From Paenibacillus_E sp042676385 (GTDB taxonomy: Bacteria; Bacillota; Bacilli; Paenibacillales; NBRC-103111), in NCBI RefSeq assembly GCF_042676385.1, contig NZ_JBHTHA010000052.1:112429-176428 (forward strand): a stretch of 64,000 nucleotides of DNA. The letters are read 5' to 3'. Position 1 is the first letter of the stretch. The number at the start of each line of letters is the position of its first letter. A program made the position numbers and the translations under genes. Of this stretch, positions 33,769 through 43,519 are shown piece after piece. The notes under the pieces were generated by a model, which did not search any database, was not told the DNA's origin, and worked only from the letters and a program-made list of their open reading frames with translations.

Positions 33769-35304
33769 TCATTTCGTTTTCGCCCATTCATCCAATTGCT
33801 TTTGTGCTTCAGCTTGAATTTTTTCAAGCCCCGCCGCTTTTTGTTTCGCGATCCATTTCGGAATGGTCGTTTCGGGATCCAATGTACCCGTTTTTACCGC
33901 TGACTCGAACTCGAGATTGACATTCGCCAATGCAGCGACTTCATTTTTGACCGGTTCCGGATCGAAGCTGAAGCCGAGCGTAGGCGAGAATTTCGCAGCT
34001 GAGTTGAATTTTTTGAAGTTATCCCACTTTTTCGGATCTTCGTTATCGTACAAATATGTATTCATCTGGTTGCCGAACATCCAGGCACTGTTCGAATAAC
34101 CGACGGTATCGGCCTTCTGGCCGTCAGGCAAAGCGATGACATTGTCGCCTTTTTTCACGTAATGCTTGCCCTCGACGCCATAATCAAGAAGGTTCAGCAA
34201 ATATTTGTCGGTGTACAGCATGTTCATGAACATCATGGCGCGTTCCGGATCCTTGGACGTTCGGGAGATGGCCAGCATTGCGCCTGTCACGTCGTCAGTC
34301 GTTGAATAGACGCTCGTCGTCTCCACCTGTACGAGCTGCATGCCGGTTGAAACCGTCATTTCCGCATCTTTACCGGGTTTTAAGGATGAACCCATGGCGA
34401 ACGCTTTGCCTGCTTTCATCACATTCCATGCTTGGTCTTCTTTCATGGTTGCCGCATCTTTATTGAGATAGCCCGCTTTGTACCATTTATTCATACGCTT
34501 GGCGGTTTCCATAAATTCCGGCTGTTCGATGGCATTGAACACTTTCAAATCGTTCCCCAAAATCTTGATATTCGCGCCGGCAGTTAGCGTATCCCACAGC
34601 GTTGCGTCCGTCGTTCCCGTATATTTAGGGCCTATAAGCGGCGTAATGCCAGGCTCGTTCTCTTTCACCGTTTTCAGCATGGCTTCTACCTGATCAAGGT
34701 TGATCGGCTGCTTGCTAATATCAAATTTGTACTTATCCACCAAATCTTTGCGCAGCAGAAGACCGATTGACGCACCGATCTCTTTATTGGTCGGAACGCC
34801 GTAGTGCTTCCCTTTAATCAGGTTGCCTTTCATAAAGCCCTCGCCGACGGTTGGCGCTATATCTTTGCCGTACTTCTGGATCAGATCGTCGAGCGGCAGA
34901 AACTGCCCCTTGGAAACGTCCTTTCTGTACTCCAACCAGCCTGCAGTGAAAATGATGTCAAACTGTTCGTTGGATGCTTTCATCAAGTTCACTTTGTCCG
35001 TCCAAGGCCCCCAATCGATCGGCTTCAATTCGATGGTCGCGTTAATTTTCTCCGTCAAATATTTGCTCATCGCATCTTGGACCGTAGCCATGTCTTTCGT
35101 AGCGCTGCCGGGATATACCATCACCAGTTTATAAGGTTTCAAATCGGAATTTTTTGCGCCTGCAGCTGTTGCCGCTGCTGTACCTGTACTCGCCGCCGGT
35201 TTGCCGGAAGCTTCGGGTGCCGCCTTCGAACAGCCTGCAAGCAAGATCATTGCGGTCAATGTACAGATTAGAGCGGACGATAAGCCATTTCTGTTTTTAA
35301 ACAT
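33769..35304 (-). CDS. Sugar ABC transporter substrate-binding lipoprotein (LplA type)
   Basis: An extracellular lipid-anchored binding protein of 511 residues. It has a lipoprotein signal ending in ILLAGC, an Ala/Thr-rich linker, then the binding domain (YKLVMVYPGS onward), which is of the Paenibacillus/Bacillus LplA type and distinct from maltose-binding proteins. The start at 35304 has GGAGGGG upstream. It forms an operon with two LplB/LplC-type permeases upstream. There is no ATPase gene; such importers share a common MsmX-type ATPase. A close paralog is encoded at 37475, divergently. Ligand probably an oligosaccharide, not determinable here. Confidence 0.92.
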   Translation of the reverse strand: MFKNRNGLSSALICTLTAMILLAGCSKAAPEASGKPAASTGTAAATAAGAKNSDLKPYKLVMVYPGSATKDMATVQDAMSKYLTEKINATIELKPIDWGPWTDKVNLMKASNEQFDIIFTAGWLEYRKDVSKGQFLPLDDLIQKYGKDIAPTVGEGFMKGNLIKGKHYGVPTNKEIGASIGLLLRKDLVDKYKFDISKQPINLDQVEAMLKTVKENEPGITPLIGPKYTGTTDATLWDTLTAGANIKILGNDLKVFNAIEQPEFMETAKRMNKWYKAGYLNKDAATMKEDQAWNVMKAGKAFAMGSSLKPGKDAEMTVSTGMQLVQVETTSVYSTTDDVTGAMLAISRTSKDPERAMMFMNMLYTDKYLLNLLDYGVEGKHYVKKGDNVIALPDGQKADTVGYSNSAWMFGNQMNTYLYDNEDPKKWDNFKKFNSAAKFSPTLGFSFDPEPVKNEVAALANVNLEFESAVKTGTLDPETTIPKWIAKQKAAGLEKIQAEAQKQLDEWAKTK

Positions 35305-35422
35305 GGATACCCCTCCAGTATGATTAATGCATATTTGTGCATATCTTGCTGCAAGCTGCCTGAACATAAGCTGAATTCTTCGTAGAAGCTTGCTCACCCC
35401 CTTCAAAGAACAACCGCCAGAG

Positions 35423-36313
35423 TTAACCTTTAACAGCGCCTACGGTAATGCCTTGAATATAAAATCTTTGAAAAAACGGATAAGCCAGGATGATCGGCCC
35501 CATCCCGATGATGGCCATCGCCATTCGCACAGTCTCTGTCGGCATCATGGAGAGCAGCTCTGCCGCTTTGGAACTGTCCGCTTTCATCATGAGGAATTGA
35601 ATATTGGTTAACGTCTTGGACATCAGATACTGGAGATTGTACAAATTGGCGTTATCGTTGAAGATCATGCAGTTAAACCAATCGTTCCAGTAGGCTAAAG
35701 TATTGAACAATCCGACGGTGGCGAACACTGGCAGAGACATTGGGACGACCATTTGGAAAAACAGGCGAAACTCGCCGGCGCCGTCAATCGTCGCCGATTC
35801 CAGTACGGATTCGGGAATCGAATTTGCGAAAAAAGATCTCATCATGAGCACATTGAAAGCTCCCATGAGCAGGTTGGGCACGATCAGTGCAAACAGCGTA
35901 TCCTTGATATTGAAATATTGGGAGTATACGATGTACCAGGGAACAAGTCCGCCGCCGAACAGCATGGTAAAGAAAATGTAGAAAGACAGGGTTCTCCTGA
36001 ACGGCATATCCGCCTTGGAGATCGGATAGGCGTAAAGCGCCGTTAGAAATACGCTGATCACGGTGCCAAGAACGGTAGTTAAAATTGTGACGCCGTAGGC
36101 CTTCAGGATGGAAGCGGAGTCATTAACGAGAAATTGATAAGCGGCTACGCTAACTTTTTCAGGAAAAAAGGAATAACCGTTTTGAGAAATCGTTTTCTCG
36201 TCTGTAAAGGAAGCCATAACCACGAGAAGAAAAGGCAGTAAGGAAGAAGCTGTGAAGATCCAGAAAAAAGCGTGAATGACCAGCGATTGGACGCGGCCCG
36301 CTGCAGTATTCAA
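35423..36313 (-). CDS. Sugar ABC transporter permease (LplC/YtcP type)
   Basis: The 296-residue permease has six predicted helices and the EAA loop ESATIDGAGEFRLFFQMVVP, where the ATPase docks. It pairs with the permease gene upstream (23 bases away) to form the membrane channel of a carbohydrate importer. The KMTFRY-like C-terminus AYPFFQRFYIQGITVGAVKG is the standard end of this family. Confidence 0.94.
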   Translation of the reverse strand: MNTAAGRVQSLVIHAFFWIFTASSLLPFLLVVMASFTDEKTISQNGYSFFPEKVSVAAYQFLVNDSASILKAYGVTILTTVLGTVISVFLTALYAYPISKADMPFRRTLSFYIFFTMLFGGGLVPWYIVYSQYFNIKDTLFALIVPNLLMGAFNVLMMRSFFANSIPESVLESATIDGAGEFRLFFQMVVPMSLPVFATVGLFNTLAYWNDWFNCMIFNDNANLYNLQYLMSKTLTNIQFLMMKADSSKAAELLSMMPTETVRMAMAIIGMGPIILAYPFFQRFYIQGITVGAVKG

Positions 36314-36336
36314 TGTTGCCAGCCTCCTACAATGCT

Positions 36337-37257
36337 TTAGAATAAAGCGTCATTTTTATTGATTCTGCGAACGACGAAGTTTGCGCCTAGAATCAGTACT
36401 AGACATACCGCCGACTGATACAAGCCTGCAGCCGATGACATCCCTACATCCCCGAGCGAGATCAGGGAACGATAGACGAAGGTATCAATCGTGTTGGTTG
36501 TCGAGAAGAGCGGCCCGGAATTCATTGGAACTTGATAAAACAACCCGAAATCGGAGCGCATAATGCCGCTAATCTGCAGCAGCGCCATGGTGATGATAAT
36601 CGGCGTAATGAGCGGGAGCGTGATGCGCGTCGCCATCTGCCATTTGCTCGCACCGTCTATTCGCGCTGCCTCATAGTACTCGGAATCGATGCCGATGATT
36701 GCGGCCAAATAAATAATGCATTGAAATCCGACGTTTTTCCAGATGTTAATGAGGGTAATGATATAAGGCCAATAATCGGCCTCATTGTACCAAGACACAG
36801 AAACATATCCGAACATGGGGAGAATCTTCTTGTTCATAAAGCCGGAGTCCGAACTCAGGAACGCATAAGCCAGATAGGCAACGATGACAGCCGACATCAG
36901 ATGGGGCAGCAGCATCGAGCTTTGATAGAACCGGGATAGCAGCTTGTTCCTGATTTCATTTAAAAGAATCGCCACGCCGACTGAAAGTATTAAATTAATG
37001 ACGATAAAGACGCCGTTATAAGCGAGCGTATTACGGGTGATGATGTAAGCGTCCGGCGACAAAAACAAAAATCTGAAATTGTCGAACCCAACCCATTCGC
37101 TCCCCCATATCCCTTTAGCGTAATTCAGTTTTTTAAAGGCGAGTACGATGCCGAACATCGGCAAATAGCAATTGATGAACAGATAAATGATGCCGGGAAC
37201 GGTCATGAGCAGCAGCCACTTGTATTTTTTGAGCTGCCTTTTCGTTGCGGTCGACAT
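36337..37257 (-). CDS. Sugar ABC transporter permease (LplB/YteP type)
   Basis: First gene of the importer operon. The 306 residues have six predicted helices, the P-loop-free cytoplasmic N-terminus KKYKWLLLMTVPGIIYLFINCYLPM typical of LplB, and the EAA loop YEAARIDGASKWQMATRITLP. A -10-like TAAGAT lies at 37307-37302, and a 22-bp-phased direct repeat lies just upstream of its -35 region, suggesting AraC/YesN-type activation. Confidence 0.94.
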   Translation of the reverse strand: MSTATKRQLKKYKWLLLMTVPGIIYLFINCYLPMFGIVLAFKKLNYAKGIWGSEWVGFDNFRFLFLSPDAYIITRNTLAYNGVFIVINLILSVGVAILLNEIRNKLLSRFYQSSMLLPHLMSAVIVAYLAYAFLSSDSGFMNKKILPMFGYVSVSWYNEADYWPYIITLINIWKNVGFQCIIYLAAIIGIDSEYYEAARIDGASKWQMATRITLPLITPIIITMALLQISGIMRSDFGLFYQVPMNSGPLFSTTNTIDTFVYRSLISLGDVGMSSAAGLYQSAVCLVLILGANFVVRRINKNDALF

Positions 37258-37334
37258 AAAGCTTGCTCCTTTCTAACTCTCCATCAATCTCCCATGCACA
37301 CATCTTACAAATTTCCGGGCACCTTCAGATACTT

Positions 37335-37370
37335 GTTTGATGACATTCGCCTAGCAGTTTGATGACATTC
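37335..37370. promoter_or_regulatory. Direct repeat in the divergent ABC/YesMN promoter, candidate YesN site
   Basis: GTTTGATGACATTC occurs at 37335-37348 and again, identically, at 37357-37370. The 22-bp step is two helical turns, the geometry bound by AraC-type activators with two HTH motifs. It lies in the 217-base space between the divergent importer and binding-protein/YesM/YesN operons. Confidence 0.65.
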
Positions 37371-37474
37371 ATGACAGAATGCGGTATTTGGGCCCCCGCC
37401 TTTATTTATCAAAAAATGGTTTTGTGCTACCATAGCAAATAAATAGGCAATTATTTCAAATGTGGGAGTCCTCT

Positions 37475-38974
37475 ATGAACAATGGAAAGAGATGGCGCAA
37501 ACTCACAGTGCCGGGAATCGTTTGTCTGTCATTGCTAACGGCCGGGTGTTCATTCAGACATGTTGCCCTTTCCCCAAGTATCCAGCCGCAGCCCAGCAAA
37601 CTCGTTCTGGTCTATCCCGGAACGAAGGTCCCGAAGGATTTGCCGCTCGTTCAAGCCGAAATGAGTCGATATTTGCAGCGTAAAATCAATACCGTCATCG
37701 AGCTGCGGGTCATCGAATGGAATGCTTGGGCGGATAAATCCAAAATGATGAAAGCCGCCGGAGAGCCTTTCGATTTGATGTTTACCGCCGGGTGGGACAA
37801 TTACGCCGATAGCGTATATAAAGGGCAATTCACCCCGCTGAATGAACTTCTGCAGCTGTATGGGCAAGGGATAACCGAAGCTCTCGGCAGCGATTTTATG
37901 CGGGCAAGCCAAATTAACGGCCGCAACTATGCGGTGCCGACCGTCAAGGAATTTGCCCAGTCTTACGGGCTGTTACTGCGGAAGGACTTGTCGGATGCCT
38001 ATAAGTTCGACAATACCGGCATAAAATCGTTAAATGAGCTTGAAGTCATGCTTCGAACTCTCAAGTCAAATGAGCCGGGCCTCTCACCGCTAGTCGGGTC
38101 CCGATTCGCGAATGCGCTGTTGGCCAGCCGCTACGATGTATTGGCAGGCAATATTGGAATCGCTTACAGAAATAGCACCCCTCGCGTCATCAACATTACG
38201 GAAGATGCGGAATATGCAGACATCATGAGACGGATGCATAAGTGGTATCAAGAAGGTCTGATTCACAAGGATGCGGGCACGATGGAAGAGGATCAGAGCT
38301 GGTACCTGATCCGCAGCGGCAAGGGAGCCGCCATCGGGTCTCCTCTAAAACCCGGCAAAGACAAGGAAATGTCGGTGAGCCTTGGCATCGATCTCGTTCA
38401 ATTTGCCATTTCACCGCCGATTACGACATCTGTTGAAGCGACCGGCGCCATGCTCGCCATCTCCCGCAACTCCTCCAATAAAGAGGCGGCCATGCGCTTT
38501 TTAAATTTGCTTTATACGGATCCTGCCTTGTTAAACCTGCTGGATTGGGGAATAGAAGGCAAGCATTATGTGAAAATATCTGACAACCGGATCCGATATC
38601 CGGAGGGTGTCCGTGCCAGTGATATTGGCTACAGCAACAATGCCTGGATGTTCGGAAACCAGAAACTGGCCTATTTATGGGAAAATGAAGATCCTCAGAA
38701 ATGGCTTCATTACGACCGGTTTAACGAAACCGCCTTTAGGTCGGCAGCACTCGGATTCTTCTTTAACCTTGAGCCGGTAAAGACTGAATTAGCCAATCTG
38801 GCGGTCGTGGACCGGGAATACCAGAAAGGGCTCTACAGCGGAACGATTAATCCCGACCGTATATTGCCGCTTTATATTAAGCAGCAAAAAGAAGCCGGCA
38901 TCGATAAAGTCGTAGCCGAAATGCAAAAGCAGCTTGACGCATGGATGCTGGAGAAACCGCCAAATGAACGTTAG
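37475..38974 (+). CDS. Second LplA-type binding lipoprotein, co-encoded with YesM/YesN
   Basis: A 499-residue lipoprotein (signal ending in LLTAGC) closely related to the importer's binding protein at 33769: shared stretches include FTAGW, the GLLLRKDL block and NNAWMFGNQ/NSAWMFGNQ. The start at 37475 has GGGAG 6 bases upstream; the ATG at 37460 overlaps it. It is the first gene of a plus-strand operon with a sensor kinase and response regulator and has no permease of its own. It may therefore present sugar to the kinase rather than to a transporter. That is inference from gene order. Confidence 0.9.
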   Translation: MNNGKRWRKLTVPGIVCLSLLTAGCSFRHVALSPSIQPQPSKLVLVYPGTKVPKDLPLVQAEMSRYLQRKINTVIELRVIEWNAWADKSKMMKAAGEPFDLMFTAGWDNYADSVYKGQFTPLNELLQLYGQGITEALGSDFMRASQINGRNYAVPTVKEFAQSYGLLLRKDLSDAYKFDNTGIKSLNELEVMLRTLKSNEPGLSPLVGSRFANALLASRYDVLAGNIGIAYRNSTPRVINITEDAEYADIMRRMHKWYQEGLIHKDAGTMEEDQSWYLIRSGKGAAIGSPLKPGKDKEMSVSLGIDLVQFAISPPITTSVEATGAMLAISRNSSNKEAAMRFLNLLYTDPALLNLLDWGIEGKHYVKISDNRIRYPEGVRASDIGYSNNAWMFGNQKLAYLWENEDPQKWLHYDRFNETAFRSAALGFFFNLEPVKTELANLAVVDREYQKGLYSGTINPDRILPLYIKQQKEAGIDKVVAEMQKQLDAWMLEKPPNER

Positions 38975-38998
38975 CGATCGGAGGTACGGTCTAGAATT

Positions 38999-40741
38999 AT
39001 GAATATCAATCGTTCGCTTCGTTTTAAATTGATCATCGGCTTCGTTTCCATCGCCGTTCCGCTCGTTCTGTTTCTGATCTACATCAATTTCTATGCTGTA
39101 AGTGTCGTAAGAACACAGGTAGCGGAATCGAACAAAACGTTATTGTTTGTTTACTCCAAACAGATTGATGCTATTTTGAATAAAGAAAAAAACTTTATGT
39201 ATAACATCGCCGCTCAGGATCCGAATTTCAACTCGCTGGCTTCCCCTTCCTTAAGCGATGACGAGTACTTTTTGACCAAAGTGAGAATTCTGAACAATCT
39301 GATTGCCTATCATAACTACGAGCTTGGTGTCGATATGTTCTTCGCCTATGTTCCGAGCAAACACGATTTATTCATGACACAAACGGCCAATAACGGCTTT
39401 GAAGACGAAATGGCCATACAGAACACACTGCCTACCTTGCTGCAGGATATACCGACGGACAGTCCATATTTTCTCGGATGGAAACTGTTTACCTACAACA
39501 ACAAATCAGCCTTGGTCCGTTTGCTAGATACCGGATACGGCTCCTATGTCGGAGCCTGGATCAGTCTGGACCGGCTGATGTCTCCGAAAGATCTGGCTGC
39601 GCTCTACCAGTTGGGAACGGTTACTTTTGTATCGGAAGAGCATCAACTTCTGTCAGAGTCGCCCAATTTCGAGCTGCGCGGAGATCAATTCACCGGATTA
39701 ACGTTCGATCCCGGAAAACCGTATCAGCTTGTCGATGACGGCAAGCAGCGGTTCATGGTCGTCAGCTCCGAGCTTACGCAGAGCGCTTTGAAACTGGCCG
39801 TCATTATACCTGAGAAAAAGCTGCTGCAAAGTCTGCCGTCTTTTCAAAAGATCATTTTGCTCATTCCTGTCGCCGCTCTGATCACTTTGCTTTTCTACTT
39901 GGTGTTTTTAAACCGCATCATTTTGAAACCTATGAATTTACTCTTAAAAGGGATGCGTAAAATCGAGCACGGCAATCTCGATGTGCGCCTCGATCATCAA
40001 TCGTCCAAGGAGTTTAATCTGATTAAAGAAACATTTAATCACATGGTGACGCAAATTCGCCAGCTCAAAATTGATATTTATGAAGAGCAGATCAAAGTTC
40101 ATAAAGCGGAAGTCAAGCATCTGCAGGTACAGATCAACCCTCATTTTCTGATGAACAGTGTGAACATCATCTATAATTTGGTTGAAATGAAGAAATATGA
40201 ATTAATTCAGCGGATGGCCGTGCATCTGGTCAGCTACTTTCGCTTCCTCACCCGAACCCATGTCTCGCTCGTCATGATCTCCGACGAAATGCAGCATATT
40301 CTGCATTATTTGAACATACACCAGCTTCGGTTTCCCGAGCGGGTCACGTACCATTTTCATATTTCCGAAGGGCTCGAGAAACTCCTGATTCCGCCGTTAA
40401 TTATCCAACCGTTCGTGGAAAATTGTATGAAGCACGGCTTTGATTTTATGGATAAGCCATTTCATATTGAGATTGCGGTTTCTCCGGATGAGGCGGGCAA
40501 GCTGGCGATCATCGCGATCTCCGATAACGGATGCGGCTTTTCAGCGGAGAGCTTGGCTGATTTGCGCTCGGGGAAATATTTTGATAATGAAGGCGACGAA
40601 CATCTCGGGATATGGAACGTCTACCATCGCTTGAGATTGCTCTACGGTCAGTCAATCATGTGGTTTGACAATAAACAAGGCGGCGGGGCAATGGTAGAAC
40701 TGCATATTCCGCTTGCGAATCATGAAGGCTTGGGGGGATAA
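38999..40741 (+). CDS. YesM-type sensor histidine kinase
   Basis: A membrane kinase of 580 residues. One helix lies near residues 10-35, an extracellular sensor of about 250 residues follows, and a second helix ends in FLVFLNRI-like sequence (LLFYLVFLNRI). The HAMP domain is ILKPMNLLLKGMRKIEHGNLDVRL. The His_kinase domain has the phospho-acceptor in QVQINPHFLMNSVN, then an HATPase domain with VENCMKHG and ISDNGCGF. It should phosphorylate the YesN-type regulator encoded immediately downstream. The sensor domain may contact the lipoprotein encoded upstream. Confidence 0.94.
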   Translation: MNINRSLRFKLIIGFVSIAVPLVLFLIYINFYAVSVVRTQVAESNKTLLFVYSKQIDAILNKEKNFMYNIAAQDPNFNSLASPSLSDDEYFLTKVRILNNLIAYHNYELGVDMFFAYVPSKHDLFMTQTANNGFEDEMAIQNTLPTLLQDIPTDSPYFLGWKLFTYNNKSALVRLLDTGYGSYVGAWISLDRLMSPKDLAALYQLGTVTFVSEEHQLLSESPNFELRGDQFTGLTFDPGKPYQLVDDGKQRFMVVSSELTQSALKLAVIIPEKKLLQSLPSFQKIILLIPVAALITLLFYLVFLNRIILKPMNLLLKGMRKIEHGNLDVRLDHQSSKEFNLIKETFNHMVTQIRQLKIDIYEEQIKVHKAEVKHLQVQINPHFLMNSVNIIYNLVEMKKYELIQRMAVHLVSYFRFLTRTHVSLVMISDEMQHILHYLNIHQLRFPERVTYHFHISEGLEKLLIPPLIIQPFVENCMKHGFDFMDKPFHIEIAVSPDEAGKLAIIAISDNGCGFSAESLADLRSGKYFDNEGDEHLGIWNVYHRLRLLYGQSIMWFDNKQGGGAMVELHIPLANHEGLGG

Positions 40742-40745
40742 ACTT

Positions 40746-42338
40746 TTGTTTAGTGCGATGATTGTTGACGACGAGATGTACGCTGTGCAAGGCGTACGCA
40801 ATGGAATCGATTGGGCATCCCTGCACGTTACGGAGCTCTACGAATCATTCAATATGCGCGATGCTATCCAAATCTTTGAAACCCGGTCCATCGATCTCCT
40901 GATCTGCGATATTGAGATGCCGAAAGGCTCGGGCTTCGATCTGGTCGAATGGGTCAAGCGGCATTCCCGCGACACGGAAGTCATCTTTTTAACCTGTCAT
41001 GCCGACTTTTCCTTTGCCAAAAGGGCCATTCAGCTTGAAAGCTTCGACTATTTGCTAAAACCGGTCGATTTTCAAGTGCTGCATGCGACTGTTGCCCAAG
41101 TGCTGGAGAATATCAAGCAAGATCGTGAGATCAAGCTGTTGAACGAGAAGTTTAATGAGATGTGGAAAAGAAAAAGAACCGTCATCAACGAACGGTTCTG
41201 GCAGGATTTGTTCAGCCTGCGCATCGCATGCTACAAAGAAAACGTCCACAGGCTTCTTGACGAGTATGATCTACGAATTGAGGCCGAATGCCCGATTCGG
41301 ATCGTGCTCATCAGTATCGAAGATTGGGGAAGAGAATGGAGCGCCCGCGATGAGGAACTGATGGAATACGCGCTGCGTAATGCGGCTGCTGAAGTCGTTC
41401 TTGGCCATGGACCCGGGGAAGTCATCCAAACCCATAATGGCGAGAATGTCGTGATATTGTACGATTGGCCGGAGCAGCAATGGGAAAAAGAGCCGCTTTT
41501 GGAGCGGTGCAACCGCCTGATCGAAGCGTGCGGATCATATTTTGGGTGCAAAGTATCCTGTTACCTAAGCGATCATACGGATATTCCTACTGCTCATCAA
41601 ACGTTCAAGGATTTGCTGGAAATGGAATTCAGCAATCTCCATAAAGCGACGACGGTTTATACGCTGGAAAAGGCGGGAAGCCATCCGGCTGAACTTAAGC
41701 TTCCTTCCTTTTCGATTTGGGCCATTCTGCTCGAAGAGGGCAAGAAACCGGAATTGGAGAAGCAATTGACCGACTACTTTCATGCTTTAAGCCAAGAAAA
41801 GGCTCCTGTTTCTCCTATACTTCAAGCCTTTTTCCATGGCTACTTACAGATGATCCACTATTTTCTTCATAAACAAGGCATCTCCGCATATGGCCTATTT
41901 AGAGGCGATGATTATGGCAAGATCAGCTTCCGGGTGCAGTCCATCGTTCAAATGCAGGCTTGGGCGCTTAACCTTGCAAGCATCGTTATGGACAAGATCG
42001 TTCACAACGACACTGATAACGTCATCGACCGGCTGAAGCGTTACATTGCAGACCATCTGGACGAGCCGATCACACGCGAAGACTTGGTGAATCTGGTGTT
42101 CCTGAATCCCGCATATTTATCGCGGTTATTTAAAAAGGAGACCGGCGAATCGATCTCCGATTATATTTTGCTCGAGCGGATGAAGCGTGCGAAAGCGCTG
42201 CTGGAGCACTCGTCCATGACGGTTTCGGACATCGCCAAGTCGTTAGGCTACCACAATTTTTCCCATTTCACGAAAATGTTCCGAAAAGTGTACGATACGA
42301 ACCCGCAAAGCTATCGCCAACATTCAGCCAACTTGTAA
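40746..42338 (+). CDS. YesN-type response regulator with AraC DNA-binding domain
   Basis: The 530-residue regulator has an N-terminal receiver (MIVDDE, phospho-acceptor Asp in LLICDIEMPKGSG, Lys in LLKPVD). A long middle region of unknown fold follows, then a C-terminal AraC domain with two HTH motifs (ITREDLVNLVFLNPAYLSRLF and VSDIAKSLGYHNFSHFTKMF). A TTG at 40746, 8 bases after GGGGGG, is the likely start, just after the yesM-type stop; ATG codons further upstream lie inside the kinase gene. It probably activates the divergent importer operon through the repeat at 37335-37370. Confidence 0.92.
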   Translation: MFSAMIVDDEMYAVQGVRNGIDWASLHVTELYESFNMRDAIQIFETRSIDLLICDIEMPKGSGFDLVEWVKRHSRDTEVIFLTCHADFSFAKRAIQLESFDYLLKPVDFQVLHATVAQVLENIKQDREIKLLNEKFNEMWKRKRTVINERFWQDLFSLRIACYKENVHRLLDEYDLRIEAECPIRIVLISIEDWGREWSARDEELMEYALRNAAAEVVLGHGPGEVIQTHNGENVVILYDWPEQQWEKEPLLERCNRLIEACGSYFGCKVSCYLSDHTDIPTAHQTFKDLLEMEFSNLHKATTVYTLEKAGSHPAELKLPSFSIWAILLEEGKKPELEKQLTDYFHALSQEKAPVSPILQAFFHGYLQMIHYFLHKQGISAYGLFRGDDYGKISFRVQSIVQMQAWALNLASIVMDKIVHNDTDNVIDRLKRYIADHLDEPITREDLVNLVFLNPAYLSRLFKKETGESISDYILLERMKRAKALLEHSSMTVSDIAKSLGYHNFSHFTKMFRKVYDTNPQSYRQHSANL

Positions 42339-42341
42339 TGA

Positions 42342-43298
42342 CTAGGCATCCGCCGCACAGCGGAAACCCATATGCCCGGTCGAGCTGTCGGGCGTATTGG
42401 AAGTTCGGGCTGCAACCCGGTAGCGGTTGCAGTAGGATTTGTGGCACAAGTACGAGCCGCCTTTTACCGTCTTGGCGGCGCCTTTGCCCGGGCCTTTGGG
42501 ATTGTGCGAGGCGGCGGATCGGTGATGATCCGCACTGAACCAGTCCTCGCACCACTCCCAAACGTTGCCCGAAACATTGTACAGCCCATAACCATTGGGC
42601 TCGTACGCATTTACAGGCGCAGTCCCCGCATAGCCGTCGGATGCGTGGTTTACTTTCGGGAACAGCCCCTGCCAAATGTTGCACCGGTGCCGGCCCTCCA
42701 CAAGCAGCGTATCGCCCCAAGGGTAGCGCTTCCGCTCAAGGCCGCCCCTTGCCGCATACTCCCACTCGGCTTCCGTCGGAAGCCGCTTGCCGGCCCAGCG
42801 GCAGTAGGCCTGCGCGTCGTGCCACGAGACGTGCACGACGGGATGATCCATCCGGCTCCGGATAGCGGAGCCTGGCCCCTCCGGTTGCCGCCAATTGGCG
42901 CCGTCAACCTTCCACCACCACGGCGCGTTATTTACGACGCCGTCAACGCTTTCCCTCAGTTCGTCAGGGACGAACAGGTGGAAAACATATGACCAGCCGA
43001 ACTTCTCGGCCTCGGTCACATAGCCCGTAGCGGTGGCGAACCGCTGAAACTGCTCATTCGTCACGGCATAAGGATCGATATAGAACGGATCGAGCGTAAA
43101 AGCCCGGACAGGCCCCTCGCCATCCTGAGGAAATCCCTCGCCACTGTCATCTCCCATCCAAAATTCGCCGCCAGACAGCAGAATCATCCCTTCTTTGGAC
43201 TTGGCACTCCCGGAAATCCTTGCCTCATTTTCTTGCTGATCTTCCGTCTGCGCGCCCCTACTTACCGAGCAGCCGCAAGATGATGACATTTCTGACAC
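42342..43298 (-). CDS. Formylglycine-generating enzyme (sulfatase-modifying factor)
   Basis: This 318-residue enzyme converts a Cys in sulfatases to formylglycine, using oxygen and copper. It has the FGE-sulfatase fold with GGEFWMGDDSGEGFPQDGEGP near the N-terminus, VTNEQFQRF, LPTEAEWEYAARGG and NVWEWCEDW. Both catalytic cysteines are kept in SYLCHKSYCNRYR (Cys290 and Cys295 in the full open frame), as in true FGEs; most other members of the wider domain family lack them. GTG at 43298, 6 bases after GGAGGGG, is the likely start. The gene looks G+C-richer than its neighbours. No sulfatase gene is in the window. Convergent with the YesN gene, separated by 3 bases. Confidence 0.92.
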   Translation of the reverse strand: MSEMSSSCGCSVSRGAQTEDQQENEARISGSAKSKEGMILLSGGEFWMGDDSGEGFPQDGEGPVRAFTLDPFYIDPYAVTNEQFQRFATATGYVTEAEKFGWSYVFHLFVPDELRESVDGVVNNAPWWWKVDGANWRQPEGPGSAIRSRMDHPVVHVSWHDAQAYCRWAGKRLPTEAEWEYAARGGLERKRYPWGDTLLVEGRHRCNIWQGLFPKVNHASDGYAGTAPVNAYEPNGYGLYNVSGNVWEWCEDWFSADHHRSAASHNPKGPGKGAAKTVKGGSYLCHKSYCNRYRVAARTSNTPDSSTGHMGFRCAADA

Positions 43299-43519
43299 GA
43301 AGTTCCCCTCCATCTACCAAGCTTACTCCTCTTTTAAACGAGTATACAACTTTTTCTTTTTGGCAGATAGCTCTCCCTAAGGCTGGAATGGTTGCCAATA
43401 AAGTGTATCGTGTACACCAAATCAAAATCATACCGCCCGTTCGCACCTGCATAGGAAACATAGCGTATGAAGGACTATTTTAGACCTGACTTGGCGAAAA
43501 CCCGGGGCGGCTTGATGGA

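Noticed and set aside
42372..42992. 206-codon plus-strand frame opposite the formylglycine-generating enzyme
   Set aside because: A G+C-rich shadow of a well-supported gene with both catalytic cysteines; no motif in the antisense product.
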